Shown: piece by piece, positions 1-7,399 of the stretch
Numbering within the stretch: the stretch's first letter is position 1
Layout of the letters: each line of letters starts with the position of its first letter
Assembly: GCA_014584635.1 (NCBI GenBank)
Contig: JACTML010000060.1
Coordinates: 1 to 22,539, forward strand
Length of the DNA: 22,539 bases
Reading direction: 5' to 3'
Source of the DNA: Nitrosomonas eutropha
GTDB lineage: Bacteria > Pseudomonadota > Gammaproteobacteria > Burkholderiales > Nitrosomonadaceae
Notes under the pieces: model-generated
What the model saw: the letters and a program-made list of their open reading frames with translations, nothing else
What the model was told of the DNA's origin: nothing
Database searches by the model: none
Translations under genes and position numbers: made by a program

Positions 1-111
1 ATGTGTTTTTCCCTGGCATCTCTGGGTGTGCCGGTACGTATTCATGATCCGCGCTGTGTGGCCAAGACTTTCCCGGATTACTTTGAAAAATTTGCAACGA
101 TTACACGTTAG
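1..111 (+). CDS. aroA: 3-phosphoshikimate 1-carboxyvinyltransferase (EPSP synthase), C-terminal end only
   Basis: The frame is open from the first base and stops at TAG 109-111, giving the last 36 residues of a protein whose start lies outside the window. The tail contains [13 protein letters not shown], which matches the conserved C-terminus of bacterial EPSP synthases (a C-x-KTFPDYF pattern). This enzyme joins phosphoenolpyruvate to shikimate-3-phosphate in the shikimate pathway, in the cytoplasm. aroA directly upstream of cmk and rpsA is a common proteobacterial order, which supports the call. The ATG at position 1 is an internal methionine codon, not the start. Confidence 0.85.
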   Translation: MCFSLASLGVPVRIHDPRCVAKTFPDYFEKFATITR

Positions 112-116
112 TAATT

Positions 117-134
117 CCCGGAAATATATCCGGG
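117..134 (+). terminator. Hairpin between aroA and cmk
   Basis: A perfect 6-bp inverted repeat, CCCGGA (117-122) and TCCGGG (129-134), encloses a 6-base loop just after the aroA stop. No clear T-run follows, so it is a weak intrinsic terminator at best; it could equally be an RNA processing or stability hairpin inside an aroA-cmk-rpsA transcript. Confidence 0.35.
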
Positions 135-193
135 TTATCGCATCCAGTTAAAAATGGTTTGAATCTTGAAATGCTTTTTGAGTTGAGTAAATC

Positions 194-856
194 TTGAAAA
201 ATCAACATATTCCGGTAATTACACTGGATGGTCCTTCGGCATCGGGAAAAGGAACAATCGCCCGTCTTATATCGCAGACGCTCGGGTTTCATTACCTTGA
301 TAGCGGTGCGCTTTATCGTTTGGTAGCGCTGGCCGCCATGAAGTGCGGGGTGGATGCTGGTGATGCACCAAGAGTGATTGATATTGCCCGGTGTCTGAAT
401 GCATCTTTTACGGATGTATCAACCTTGCTGGACGGGAAGGATGTAAGCGATGAGGTTCGTGCAGAAGCGTGTGGCGAGTATGCTTCCAAGATTGCGCAAT
501 ACCCTGTTCTCAGGGAAGTGTTGCTGGAGCGTCAGCGGGATTTTCGAAAATTACCGGGTTTGGTGACTGACGGTCGCGATATGGGATCCGTCGTTTTTCC
601 TGATGCGACTTTGAAAATCTATCTTACCGCCAGTGAGGAAGAACGTGCGCACAGACGCCATAAGCAGTTGATGCAGAAGGGAATAAATGCTAACATCGCA
701 GAGCTTGTCCAGGCTCTTCGTGAGCGCGATGAACGTGACAGTAACCGTGCTGCGTCACCATTGCAGCAGTGTGCAGATACACGTTTACTGGATACAACCG
801 GTCTTGATATAGATCAGGTTGTAAGCAGGGTGCTGGCCATGTATGCCAATCACTAA
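194..856 (+). CDS. cmk: Cytidylate kinase
   Basis: The product (220 aa) transfers phosphate from ATP to CMP and dCMP, feeding pyrimidine nucleotide pools in the cytoplasm. The N-terminus carries the P-loop GPSASGKGT (residues 13-21), and TDGRDMGSVVFPDA in the middle is the typical CMP-kinase nucleotide-binding segment. Length matches the family (about 220-230 aa). The start is a TTG codon: an in-frame TAA lies at 188-190, two codons upstream, and no ATG occurs before the P-loop, so translation must begin at or very close to this TTG. No strong ribosome binding site is visible, which suggests modest expression. It sits between aroA and rpsA, its usual place in proteobacteria. Confidence 0.95.
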   Translation: MKNQHIPVITLDGPSASGKGTIARLISQTLGFHYLDSGALYRLVALAAMKCGVDAGDAPRVIDIARCLNASFTDVSTLLDGKDVSDEVRAEACGEYASKIAQYPVLREVLLERQRDFRKLPGLVTDGRDMGSVVFPDATLKIYLTASEEERAHRRHKQLMQKGINANIAELVQALRERDERDSNRAASPLQQCADTRLLDTTGLDIDQVVSRVLAMYANH

Positions 857-874
857 ATGGTTTCAGGATTTACG

Positions 875-893
875 AATCTGTTTCAGATTTTTT
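875..893 (+). terminator. Weak intrinsic terminator or attenuator-like hairpin before rpsA
   Basis: AATCTG (875-880) and CAGATT (884-889) form a 6-bp stem with a TTT loop, followed at once by a T-run (about 889-893). The layout is that of an intrinsic terminator, but the stem is short and AT-rich, so termination after cmk would be partial. It may set the ratio of cmk read-through to rpsA-specific transcription. Confidence 0.4.
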
Positions 894-925
894 CATTGCT
901 GTTTTTTATTAACCAACCAACCTGT

Positions 926-944
926 CCTCTTTGTTTTTCAGAGG
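926..944 (+). promoter_or_regulatory. Stem-loop in the rpsA 5' leader
   Basis: CCTCT (926-930) and AGAGG (940-944) can pair around a 9-base T-rich loop, 27 bases before the rpsA ATG. The region between it and the ATG has no good Shine-Dalgarno sequence. In E. coli, rpsA mRNA also lacks a canonical Shine-Dalgarno, uses a structured leader, and is autoregulated by S1 (established knowledge). Control of that kind here is an inference from the similar layout. Confidence 0.35.
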
Positions 945-971
945 AATTGTTTACGATCGAGTATTTTTTAA

Positions 972-2684
972 ATGACTATTGCAACCAGTGTAGCTGATTC
1001 TACAGAAAGCTTTGCCGAACTTTTCAATGAGAGCCTTTCGCATAAAGAAATGCGTGTGGGCGAAGTGATTACTGCTGAAATTATTCGTGTTGATTACAAC
1101 TTTGTTGTAGTTAATGCAGGGCTTAAATCCGAGAGCTATATTCCAATTGAGGAATTCAAGAACGACAGAGGCGAGGTTGAGGCCCGTGAAGGCGACTTTG
1201 TCAGTGTTGCTATTGAAGCACTTGAAAATGGCTATGGTGAAAGCCGGTTGTCAAGAGACAAGGCAAAACGCCTGAATGCCTGGTATGAGCTGGAAGATGC
1301 TATGGAAAAAGGCACGATCGTAACCGGGATGGTTAATGGAAAGGTAAAAGGTGGACTGACAGCCACAATCAATGGTATTCGCGCTTTCCTGCCGGGCTCT
1401 CTGGTAGACATTCGTCCGGTTAAGGACATGACACCTTATGAAAACAAAGAAATGGAATTTAAGGTGATCAAGCTTGACCGCAAGCGTAATAACGTAGTCG
1501 TGTCCAGACGTGCGGTGCTGGAAGAAACCCAGGGAGCGGATCGGGATGAATTACTGGCCAGTCTGCAGGAAGGGGCGGTGGTTCAGGGAATTGTCAAGAA
1601 TATTACGGATTACGGTGCTTTTGTTGATCTGGGTGGCATTGATGGATTGCTGCACATTACCGATCTTGCCTGGCGTCGTGTGAAACATCCAACCGAGGTA
1701 ATCAATGTTGGTGATGAAGTTTCTGCCAAGATCCTGAAATTCGATCAGGAAAAAAATCGCGTATCACTGGGACTGAAACAGCTTACAGAGGATCCATGGA
1801 TTGGTCTTTCCAGACGTTACCCTCAAGGCACCCGCATGTTTGGTAAAGTTACCAACATGACTGATTATGGTGCTTTTGTTGAAATTGAACAGGGAATTGA
1901 GGGATTGGTGCACGTTTCAGAAATGGATTGGACCAACAAAAATGTTTATCCATCCAAAATCGTGCAGCTGGGTGATGAAGTCGAAGTCATGATCCTTGAG
2001 ATTGATGAGGATCGTCGTCGCATTTCACTGGGCATGAAACAGTGCAAGCCTAATCCATGGGAAGAATTTGCCCTGAGTCACGAAAAAGGGAACAAGGTTA
2101 CTGGTCAGATCAAATCCATTACGGATTTCGGTTTGTTCATCGGATTGCCTGGGAATATTGATGGATTGGTGCATTTGTCTGATCTTTCATGGATTCAGCC
2201 GGGTGAAAAGGCAATCGGTGAATTTAGAAAAGGTGATGAAGTGGAGGCTGTTGTGCTGTCCATCGATGTGGAAAAAGAGCGCATCTCTCTGGGTATCAAA
2301 CAGCTGGAAGGCGATCCCTTCAATGTCTACGTTGCGTCCCATGACAAAAACAGTATTGTCAAAGGTACGGTGAAATCTGTTGATGCCAAAGGCGCCATCA
2401 TTACACTGACAGATGATGTGGAAGGTTATTTGCGTGCTTCTGAATTTTCTCGCGACAAGATTGAAGATATTCGTACCCGTATAAACGAGGGAGACGAGAT
2501 TGAGGCAGTAATTATCAATATTGATCGCAAGAGCCGAAGCATCAGTTTGTCGGTTAAAGCGCGACTTCAGGAAGAAGAGGACAAGGCAATCAGATCCCTG
2601 GCTCCAACTCCAGCCAATGCAGGTACTACTAATCTGGGTGCATTGCTTAAAGCCAAGATTGATAGCAAGTCTTCAGAGGAATAA
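972..2684 (+). CDS. rpsA: 30S ribosomal protein S1
   Basis: The product is 570 aa, the size of a six-domain S1. It binds mRNA and helps load it on the 30S subunit. Six OB-fold S1 repeats can be followed along the protein: two N-terminal ones (roughly residues 35-100 and 120-187) that in E. coli mediate ribosome binding, then four RNA-binding ones (roughly 206-274, 291-362, 378-450, 465-535). The later repeats show the TDYGAFV / GLVH and RISLG-x-KQ signatures. The ATG at 972 follows an AT-rich leader without a clear Shine-Dalgarno, as in other S1 genes. ihfB follows 9 bases after the stop, so the two are very likely co-transcribed. Confidence 0.97.
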   Translation: MTIATSVADSTESFAELFNESLSHKEMRVGEVITAEIIRVDYNFVVVNAGLKSESYIPIEEFKNDRGEVEAREGDFVSVAIEALENGYGESRLSRDKAKRLNAWYELEDAMEKGTIVTGMVNGKVKGGLTATINGIRAFLPGSLVDIRPVKDMTPYENKEMEFKVIKLDRKRNNVVVSRRAVLEETQGADRDELLASLQEGAVVQGIVKNITDYGAFVDLGGIDGLLHITDLAWRRVKHPTEVINVGDEVSAKILKFDQEKNRVSLGLKQLTEDPWIGLSRRYPQGTRMFGKVTNMTDYGAFVEIEQGIEGLVHVSEMDWTNKNVYPSKIVQLGDEVEVMILEIDEDRRRISLGMKQCKPNPWEEFALSHEKGNKVTGQIKSITDFGLFIGLPGNIDGLVHLSDLSWIQPGEKAIGEFRKGDEVEAVVLSIDVEKERISLGIKQLEGDPFNVYVASHDKNSIVKGTVKSVDAKGAIITLTDDVEGYLRASEFSRDKIEDIRTRINEGDEIEAVIINIDRKSRSISLSVKARLQEEEDKAIRSLAPTPANAGTTNLGALLKAKIDSKSSEE

Positions 2685-2693
2685 AGGCGGGTT

Positions 2694-3011
2694 ATGACGA
2701 AATCCGAGCTGATTTCCAGATTGGCGGAACGCTTTCCTCAGCTGTTGGCAAAGGATGCAGAATTGGTTGTCAAAATTATTCTGGATGCAATGGCCAAAAG
2801 TCTTTCCAGGGGAGAGCGTATCGAAATTCGTGGATTCGGTAGTTTCGATCTGAATTACAGGCCTTCACGTATCGGGCGCAATCCCAAATCGGGTGAAAAG
2901 GTTCATGTGCCGGAAAAGTATGTACCTCACTTCAAGGCAGGCAAGAAAATGCGGGAATTGATTGATTCCGATCATAAAGAGCGTAGCTTGCTTGATCAGG
3001 CAACAGGCTAG
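2694..3011 (+). CDS. ihfB: Integration host factor, beta subunit
   Basis: The 105-aa product is an HU/IHF-family DNA-bending protein that pairs with IHF-alpha in the nucleoid. It begins [15 protein letters not shown], typical of IhfB, and holds the DNA-intercalating arm segment [16 protein letters not shown] with the conserved proline, followed by [12 protein letters not shown] good ribosome binding site (AAAGGCGGG) lies just before the ATG, and only 9 bases separate it from rpsA, the conserved rpsA-ihfB arrangement. The C-terminal tail after residue 92 is about 10 residues longer than in E. coli. The TAG stop touches the left end of an inverted-repeat element. Confidence 0.96.
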   Translation: MTKSELISRLAERFPQLLAKDAELVVKIILDAMAKSLSRGERIEIRGFGSFDLNYRPSRIGRNPKSGEKVHVPEKYVPHFKAGKKMRELIDSDHKERSLLDQATG

Positions 3012-3152
3012 AAAACCTCTGCAAAACTATCTGCGTTGTCATTTCTGTGCTAAAAGTCGGCCCAAAGTTGCTCATTTATCACGTATAAACTCCGCTTCTT
3101 CTCCGACTTTTGTCTTGAACTGACTGCTTCGCTAATGTTTTGCAGAGGTTCC
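3012..3152. repeat. Miniature inverted-repeat element, long copy
   Basis: About 140 bp with perfect 14-bp terminal inverted repeats AACCTCTGCAAAAC (3014-3027) and GTTTTGCAGAGGTT (3137-3150). A second, nested perfect 9-bp pair, AAAAGTCGG (3052-3060) and CCGACTTTT (3103-3111), lies inside. No open frame of useful length is present. A related 76-bp copy lies at 12096-12171 and shares CTCTGCAAAACTATCTGC and the rest of the left 28 bases exactly, plus the right arm. The ends resemble, from memory, those of some IS5-type insertion sequences, so a non-autonomous MITE is the likeliest reading; a hairpin 3' end of the rpsA-ihfB mRNA is an additional possible role. No clear target duplication is seen at this copy. 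Confidence 0.75.
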
Positions 3153-3282
3153 GTAAGAAAGCATGTTTCATTTTTTTACAGTTTTTGTTGCATCTGTATT
3201 TCGAATTGTAAATTATTGATCATGCTTTTTTATTTGTTGTCCGAGAGTGATTACTTGTGGATAGAGGCGTTATCCGGAAAAT

Positions 3283-3339
3283 ATGATCAGGATTAAGGCT
3301 GTTTTGATAGCGCTGTTTCTCTTTACTTATTTTTCCTGA
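3283..3339 (+). other. Possible 18-residue hydrophobic open frame ahead of lapA
   Basis: ATG at 3283 opens an 18-codon frame ending in TGA (3337-3339). The peptide starts MIRIKAVLIAL and is almost wholly hydrophobic after two basic residues, like a lone signal or membrane segment. The upstream ribosome binding site is weak. Nothing proves it is translated; it overlaps the candidate lapA promoter, which argues against a role in that transcript. Confidence 0.15.
3304..3333 (+). promoter_or_regulatory. Candidate sigma-70-type promoter for lapA-pyrF
   Basis: TTGATA (3304-3309) matches the -35 consensus at five of six positions, and TATTTT (3328-3333) matches the -10 box at four of six, with an 18-base spacer. 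The predicted transcript would start about 10 bases before lapA, leaving a very short leader with little room for a ribosome binding site, which lowers confidence. Confidence 0.3.
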
Positions 3340-3351
3340 GCAAAATCAAAA

Positions 3352-3561
3352 ATGCATATATTTACGATTCTTGTACGTCTGGTTGTTTTTTTGTTCTTGC
3401 TCAGTGTCGCTGTTAAAAATTCTGAATTAGTTACACTTCGTTATTACCTTGGAATGGAATGGGAAGTTCCAATGGTAGTTGTACTTTTCTGCTGCTTTGC
3501 AGCCGGCGCTCTGTTCGGCTATTTATCCTGTTTCATCAAAAAAATCCGTAAGAAAAACTGA
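3352..3561 (+). CDS. lapA: LapA-type (DUF1049) small inner-membrane protein
   Basis: The 69-aa product has two hydrophobic segments (about residues 4-22 and 40-62) joined by [19 protein letters not shown], the linker pattern of the LapA/YciS family, and ends in a basic tail KKIRKKN. In E. coli LapA works with LapB in controlling lipopolysaccharide synthesis through LpxC turnover. This protein is shorter than E. coli LapA (about 100 aa) and lacks most of its cytoplasmic C-terminal tail. The gene follows rpsA-ihfB, a conserved context, but the next gene is pyrF, not lapB. The ribosome binding site is weak. Confidence 0.8.
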   Translation: MHIFTILVRLVVFLFLLSVAVKNSELVTLRYYLGMEWEVPMVVVLFCCFAAGALFGYLSCFIKKIRKKN

Positions 3562-3574
3562 TATTTCCGATCAT

Positions 3575-4273
3575 ATGAGTGATCCGCGTATCATCGTTGC
3601 CCTGGATTTTCCAGACCAGACTGCAGCACTAAACCTTGCAGTTAAACTGGATCACAGACTTTGCCGGCTCAAGATTGGAAAAGAACTCTTTACCCTGGCT
3701 GGCCCGCAGTTGGTTGAAAAATTGATGCGTCGAGGCTTCGATGTTTTCCTTGACTTGAAATTTCATGATATTCCAAACACAGTTGCAGCCGCCTGCAGAG
3801 CAGCATCCGGTTTAGGTGTCTGGATGGTCAACGTACATGCGCTGGGGGGAAGCAAGATGCTGCTGGCTGCCAGGCAGGCACTAACCGGAAAGGAAACCAA
3901 GCTTATTGCCGTGACTCTTCTTACCAGTATGGATCATGATGATTTAAACGAAGTGGGTATTTCCGGCACGCCGGAAGCTGTTGTGCAGCGGCTGGCTTTG
4001 CTCGCGCAACGTTGCGGCTTGGATGGCGTAGTTTGCTCGGCACTGGAAACAGCCAGTTTAAGAAAGGCGGTTGGTCAGGATTTCTGTCTGGTGACGCCTG
4101 GTATTCGATCGTTAGATGACAGTCAAGATGATCAGGCACGGATTGCAACACCGACTATGGCAATACGCAATGGGGCCAACTATCTCGTCATTGGCAGACC
4201 AATTACTCGTTCATCTGATCCGCTAAAAGCACTGCAGCGTCTGAGTGAAGAAATTACTGCTGCTCTTCAATAA
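3575..4273 (+). CDS. pyrF: Orotidine 5'-phosphate decarboxylase
   Basis: The 232-aa product makes UMP from OMP, the last step of de novo pyrimidine synthesis, in the cytoplasm. It is a TIM-barrel protein with [14 protein letters not shown] at the N-terminus and the catalytic segment [11 protein letters not shown] (residues 60-70, with K62 and D65), then VTPGIR and VIGRPIT, the phosphate-binding part near the C-terminus. The frame is open further upstream inside lapA, but the ATG at 3575 gives the normal family start and length and lies 13 bases after the lapA stop. The two genes are probably one transcript. It converges with the squalene synthase gene. Confidence 0.95.
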   Translation: MSDPRIIVALDFPDQTAALNLAVKLDHRLCRLKIGKELFTLAGPQLVEKLMRRGFDVFLDLKFHDIPNTVAAACRAASGLGVWMVNVHALGGSKMLLAARQALTGKETKLIAVTLLTSMDHDDLNEVGISGTPEAVVQRLALLAQRCGLDGVVCSALETASLRKAVGQDFCLVTPGIRSLDDSQDDQARIATPTMAIRNGANYLVIGRPITRSSDPLKALQRLSEEITAALQ

Positions 4274-4299
4274 CCGAAATGAAATTTTGAGCAGGTTTC

Positions 4300-5340
4300 T
4301 TACAGCTCAGTGATTTTTACTTCAGGCAGGTTTCTGGATGCCAGTGTAAAAATTTTTTTAAGTGCCCAGTCCTGCCTGGCTAGAAGACTGGTGATCAAAA
4401 CGGTTGCCCGGACGCTTCTGCGGGAGATTTTTACCTGTGTCCCTGCAGTAAAATCACGTTTGCGATTGATTTTGTTGAGAGTAAGCACAGCCATACCGAT
4501 AGCCCACAGGCAGAAACGACGTATGCCTGTTTCATGCGATGGAATCAGGCAAGTGTAGCGTATCGCGTTATGCAGATGTGCTTTTGCAATTCCGATCAAG
4601 CTACCCAACCCATCATGAAAACCTTGCTCAAAACGGCCGGGTTGTAAATTATCAAGATCAAACCCTCGTTCCAGAAATATATCCCTTGGCAGCCAGCATG
4701 CCCCCCGTTTTCTGTCTTCCCAGATATCTTTCAAAATATTGGTCATCTGTAATCCCTGGCCAAAAGATACGGCCAATTTCATCAAAACCGGCTTGTGCTG
4801 ATTGATTTCCGGGGAATAGTCGCAGAACAGCTCGGTCAGCATTTCTCCAACTACGCCAGCGACGTGATAGCAGTAAAGATCCATGGCAGCCATATTTTCG
4901 AGCCCGGATAAGGATTCTTTTTCCTGATAGGCTGCCATTCCCTGACTCATGATGCGGATACAGCGTTCCAGTGCCTGACGCTGCACCGTATTGAAGCTAT
5001 GTGTCATGCGTATGACAGCAGACGTGTTCTTAATGAGGTCGTGTTCCGCCGGAATAGTATGCTCTGAAAGCAGTGGATACAAGGTCTGAGCAAATATTTC
5101 AGCATCAGCACTGCCGCTGACGACCTCAGTAAACATTCCAGCCAACTGGTGCGTTTGTTCCAGCGTTAAAGCACTGTCATCCTCAACGGTATCAACAATG
5201 CGGCATAACAAGTAAGCATTGCCGATTACTGCGCGCAATGTTGGCGGTAACTGGGGAATAGTGAGTGCAAAAGTGCGCGATACACCTTGCAAAATATGCT
5301 CCTGGTAGCGTGCATCGTCGGGCGTGGCGATAGTCGACAT
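4300..5340 (-). CDS. Squalene synthase-like enzyme (squalene/phytoene synthase family)
   Basis: The product, 346 aa from the start chosen here, belongs to the trans-isoprenyl head-to-head synthases. It has both metal-binding aspartate motifs: DTVEDD (residues 50-55) and DIWED (205-209) within NILKDIWEDRKRGACWLP, plus YCYHVAGVVGEM (156-167). DTVEDD and YCxxVAG are closer to eukaryote-type single-enzyme squalene synthases than to the HpnC/HpnD pair, so conversion of two farnesyl diphosphates to squalene, probably for hopanoids, is the likeliest role; phytoene synthase is less likely. The frame extends 19 codons upstream into lysA, but the ATG at 5340 gives a normal N-terminus and leaves a 10-base gap after lysA. 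The two genes are probably co-transcribed. No C-terminal membrane anchor is visible. Confidence 0.82.
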   Translation of the reverse strand: MSTIATPDDARYQEHILQGVSRTFALTIPQLPPTLRAVIGNAYLLCRIVDTVEDDSALTLEQTHQLAGMFTEVVSGSADAEIFAQTLYPLLSEHTIPAEHDLIKNTSAVIRMTHSFNTVQRQALERCIRIMSQGMAAYQEKESLSGLENMAAMDLYCYHVAGVVGEMLTELFCDYSPEINQHKPVLMKLAVSFGQGLQMTNILKDIWEDRKRGACWLPRDIFLERGFDLDNLQPGRFEQGFHDGLGSLIGIAKAHLHNAIRYTCLIPSHETGIRRFCLWAIGMAVLTLNKINRKRDFTAGTQVKISRRSVRATVLITSLLARQDWALKKIFTLASRNLPEVKITEL

Positions 5341-5350
5341 GGTTAAGGTT

Positions 5351-6604
5351 TCAGGTTGGGAGCTTTTCCAGAGCATACAAATCTTCCACAGTTTCACGTG
5401 CGCGAATCAGGTGTACCGAACTGCCGTCCACCATGATTTCAGCTGCACGCGGACGAGTATTATAATTTGAGCTCATGCTCATGCCATAAGCGCCAGCTGA
5501 CATCACAGCCAGTAAATCATCTTTTTCCGGAGCCAGATTGCGGTCATGGCCGAGAAAATCACCGGTTTCACAAACCGGGCCGACAACCTGATAAGCTTTT
5601 GTTTCTTCGGCTCGTTTGTTGACCGGCAGAATTGAATGATAGGCCTGGTACAAGGCCGGCCTCAGCATATCGTTCATTGCAGCATCGACAATTGCGAAAT
5701 TACGCTGTGGTGTATGTTTGAGATAGTGCACACGCGTAAGGAGCAGCCCCGCATTTCCTACCATCGAGCGTCCCGGTTCAATGATTAATTGTTGGGGATG
5801 GTTTTCTGTAGCGGTACACAGTGCCTTAACGTACTCTTCTATTGAAGGAGGCGTTTCCTGATCATAACGAACGCCCAATCCTCCACCGAGATCCAGGTGG
5901 CTGATGGCAATACCCTTTGTCTGTAATCGTGCCAGCAGATCCAGCATTTTATGGGCTGCTTCGATAAATGGCGCGATTTCGGTCAGTTGTGAGCCAATAT
6001 GGCAGTCCAGTCCAGAGACTTGAATGTTAGGCAGTTGTTGCGCCAGCGTATATATCCGTTCGACTTCAGCAGCTGGAATACCAAATTTGTTTTCTTTCAT
6101 TCCAGTGGAAATGTAAGGATGCGTGTTGGCATCTACATCCGGGTTGACGCGCAGGCTGACCGGTGCAGTTTTTCCCGCTTGTCCGGCAATTTCATTCAAG
6201 GCGAGCAGCTCCATTTCTGATTCAACATTGAAACAGAGAATATGGGCTGCCAGTGCTGCGCGCATTTCCTCAGATGTTTTTCCTACTCCGGAGAAAACGG
6301 TTTTTTGCGGATCCCCTCCTGCTTTTAATACCCGCTGCAGCTCTCCGCCCGAGACGATATCGAAACCACTGCCCAGACGGGCCAGCAGATTGAGAATCGC
6401 AATATTGGAATTGGCTTTTACCGCGTAACAGATCAAATGCCGCCGCTGGCCGAACGCACGAGCAAAAGCCTGGTAAGCAGTGCGTATTGCGGTATTTGAA
6501 TAAACGTAGCAAGGTGTACCAAATTCGGCTGCAATTGCTGTGAGCGGAATTTCTTCGGCAAAAAGCTGATTATCGCGATAATGAAATGAGCTGAAATGGC
6601 TCAT
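5351..6604 (-). CDS. lysA: Diaminopimelate decarboxylase
   Basis: The 417-aa product decarboxylates meso-diaminopimelate to L-lysine with pyridoxal phosphate, the last step of lysine synthesis. It is a fold-type III enzyme: YAVKANSN holds the cofactor lysine (K63), followed by HIGSQL (202-207), EPGRSMVGNAG (276-286), CETGDFLG (345-352, with the active-site cysteine of the partner subunit) and YNTRPRA (381-387). Length is usual. A ribosome binding site CAGGAAA precedes the ATG and actually lies in the end of lptM; the lptM stop and lysA start overlap as ATGA, so translation is coupled. The lptM-lysA pairing is widespread in proteobacteria. Confidence 0.97.
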   Translation of the reverse strand: MSHFSSFHYRDNQLFAEEIPLTAIAAEFGTPCYVYSNTAIRTAYQAFARAFGQRRHLICYAVKANSNIAILNLLARLGSGFDIVSGGELQRVLKAGGDPQKTVFSGVGKTSEEMRAALAAHILCFNVESEMELLALNEIAGQAGKTAPVSLRVNPDVDANTHPYISTGMKENKFGIPAAEVERIYTLAQQLPNIQVSGLDCHIGSQLTEIAPFIEAAHKMLDLLARLQTKGIAISHLDLGGGLGVRYDQETPPSIEEYVKALCTATENHPQQLIIEPGRSMVGNAGLLLTRVHYLKHTPQRNFAIVDAAMNDMLRPALYQAYHSILPVNKRAEETKAYQVVGPVCETGDFLGHDRNLAPEKDDLLAVMSAGAYGMSMSSNYNTRPRAAEIMVDGSSVHLIRARETVEDLYALEKLPT

Positions 6605-6720
6605 GGTTTTTCCTGTGTATTATTTTGAACGGGCTGATCCTGAGGAAGATAAAGCGGGCCTTTATAGCCACAAGAGGATAGCAGCAGTTGCAACAAAAGA
6701 AGCAGGCCAAGTATACGCAT
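6601..6720 (-). CDS. lptM: LptM/YifL-type small lipoprotein
   Basis: A 39-residue frame on the minus strand from ATG (6718-6720) to TGA (6601-6603). It has a basic start (MRI), a leucine-rich signal core, the lipobox LSSC with the acylated Cys at residue 17, and then GYKGPLYLP, the hallmark CGxKGPLYxP of LptM (YifL). In E. coli LptM binds the LptD translocon and helps its disulfide maturation at the outer membrane (established knowledge). The mature part is only 23 residues and ends in a polar tail. Its stop overlaps the lysA start, the conserved lptM-lysA order, which makes the call firm despite the size. Confidence 0.9.
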   Translation of the reverse strand: MRILGLLLLLQLLLSSCGYKGPLYLPQDQPVQNNTQEKP

Positions 6721-6793
6721 CCTTAATTTACCCGGAAAACAGATGGATTAATTGTGTCCATAATATTGATTCAGTAATGGATCAATGATCATG

Positions 6794-7399
6794 TTATTGA
6801 TGGATATCGGACAGCCACTGTACCAGCTCATCCAGCAGGCTGTCACTCACCAGAATGAAGGCTGTAACTGCGCCTGCTGCATCAGCAGTCTGTGCAGCCT
6901 GTCTTCCCGAGAAATTCTGTTGCGCAACTGGCAAACGGGAAGTGGGTTCGTACAGAGTAGCGTGTAGCTGAACGACCACCTCGCTGCTGTCCGGAGCATT
7001 AAAAATCTGAGTAAATTCTCCCAGATCGATTTTTAACAGATAGCCTGCAGGCGTGTGCTCTTTATTTTGGCTGTTAATATTGATGTTTCTGGTAGCGAAA
7101 TACTGTCTGAAGTACTCGGTCAGCAGTTCTGCCGGTGGCGCATTCCAGCGGCTGCCGGCGTAAGTATAGATACGGGCGGGATCATGGTAGGCAAGCCGGT
7201 AACGGATTGCTTGAGTATCCAGCCACACGGGCGCGGAGATATTTGCAACCTGGATCGTTGTTTGGGAGGACAGAACAGCCCCGGCTGCAGACGTGGATAT
7301 TGGGCCCAGATCATATAGCGCGACAGGAGATGATCCTTTTGGTATCAAGGTACACCCTGCCAGCAGGGTGGCCAGAAATGCAGTGAAAATTTTTACCAT
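6794..7399 (-). CDS. PqiC-like / ABC-transport auxiliary lipoprotein
   Basis: The 201-aa product starts MVKIFTAFLATLLAGCTLIP, a lipoprotein signal with lipobox LAGC (Cys16). The mature part begins with the YDLGP segment and contains a stretch resembling the ABC_trans_aux (PqiC/YmbA) domain, including RLAYHDPARIYTYAGSRW and a later LPVAQQNFSGR. Such lipoproteins sit in the outer membrane and partner MCE proteins in lipid transport. Its ATG overlaps the stop of the MCE gene by one base (TAATG), so translation is coupled and a joint function is likely. No ABC permease or ATPase gene lies next to it here. Confidence 0.75.
   Translation of the reverse strand: MVKIFTAFLATLLAGCTLIPKGSSPVALYDLGPISTSAAGAVLSSQTTIQVANISAPVWLDTQAIRYRLAYHDPARIYTYAGSRWNAPPAELLTEYFRQYFATRNININSQNKEHTPAGYLLKIDLGEFTQIFNAPDSSEVVVQLHATLYEPTSRLPVAQQNFSGRQAAQTADAAGAVTAFILVSDSLLDELVQWLSDIHQ

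Noticed and set aside
3158..3228. AAAGCATG and CATGCTTT inverted repeat followed by a T-run, as a terminator
   Set aside because: The arms are 8 bp and 55 bases apart in AT-rich DNA, so a stable terminator hairpin is unlikely; the downstream T-run alone is not enough.
4310..4805. Plus-strand open frames opposite the squalene synthase gene
   Set aside because: They are antisense to a gene with clear catalytic motifs, lack recognisable domains and have no ribosome binding sites.
6765..6786. ATTGAT and ATCAAT inverted repeat after the lipoprotein gene as a terminator
   Set aside because: The stem is only six AT-rich pairs with a 10-base loop and no proper T-run on the minus strand.
6603..6967. 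Plus-strand frames opposite lptM and the PqiC-like lipoprotein gene
   Set aside because: The minus strand carries the LptM and lipoprotein signatures; the plus-strand frames show none.
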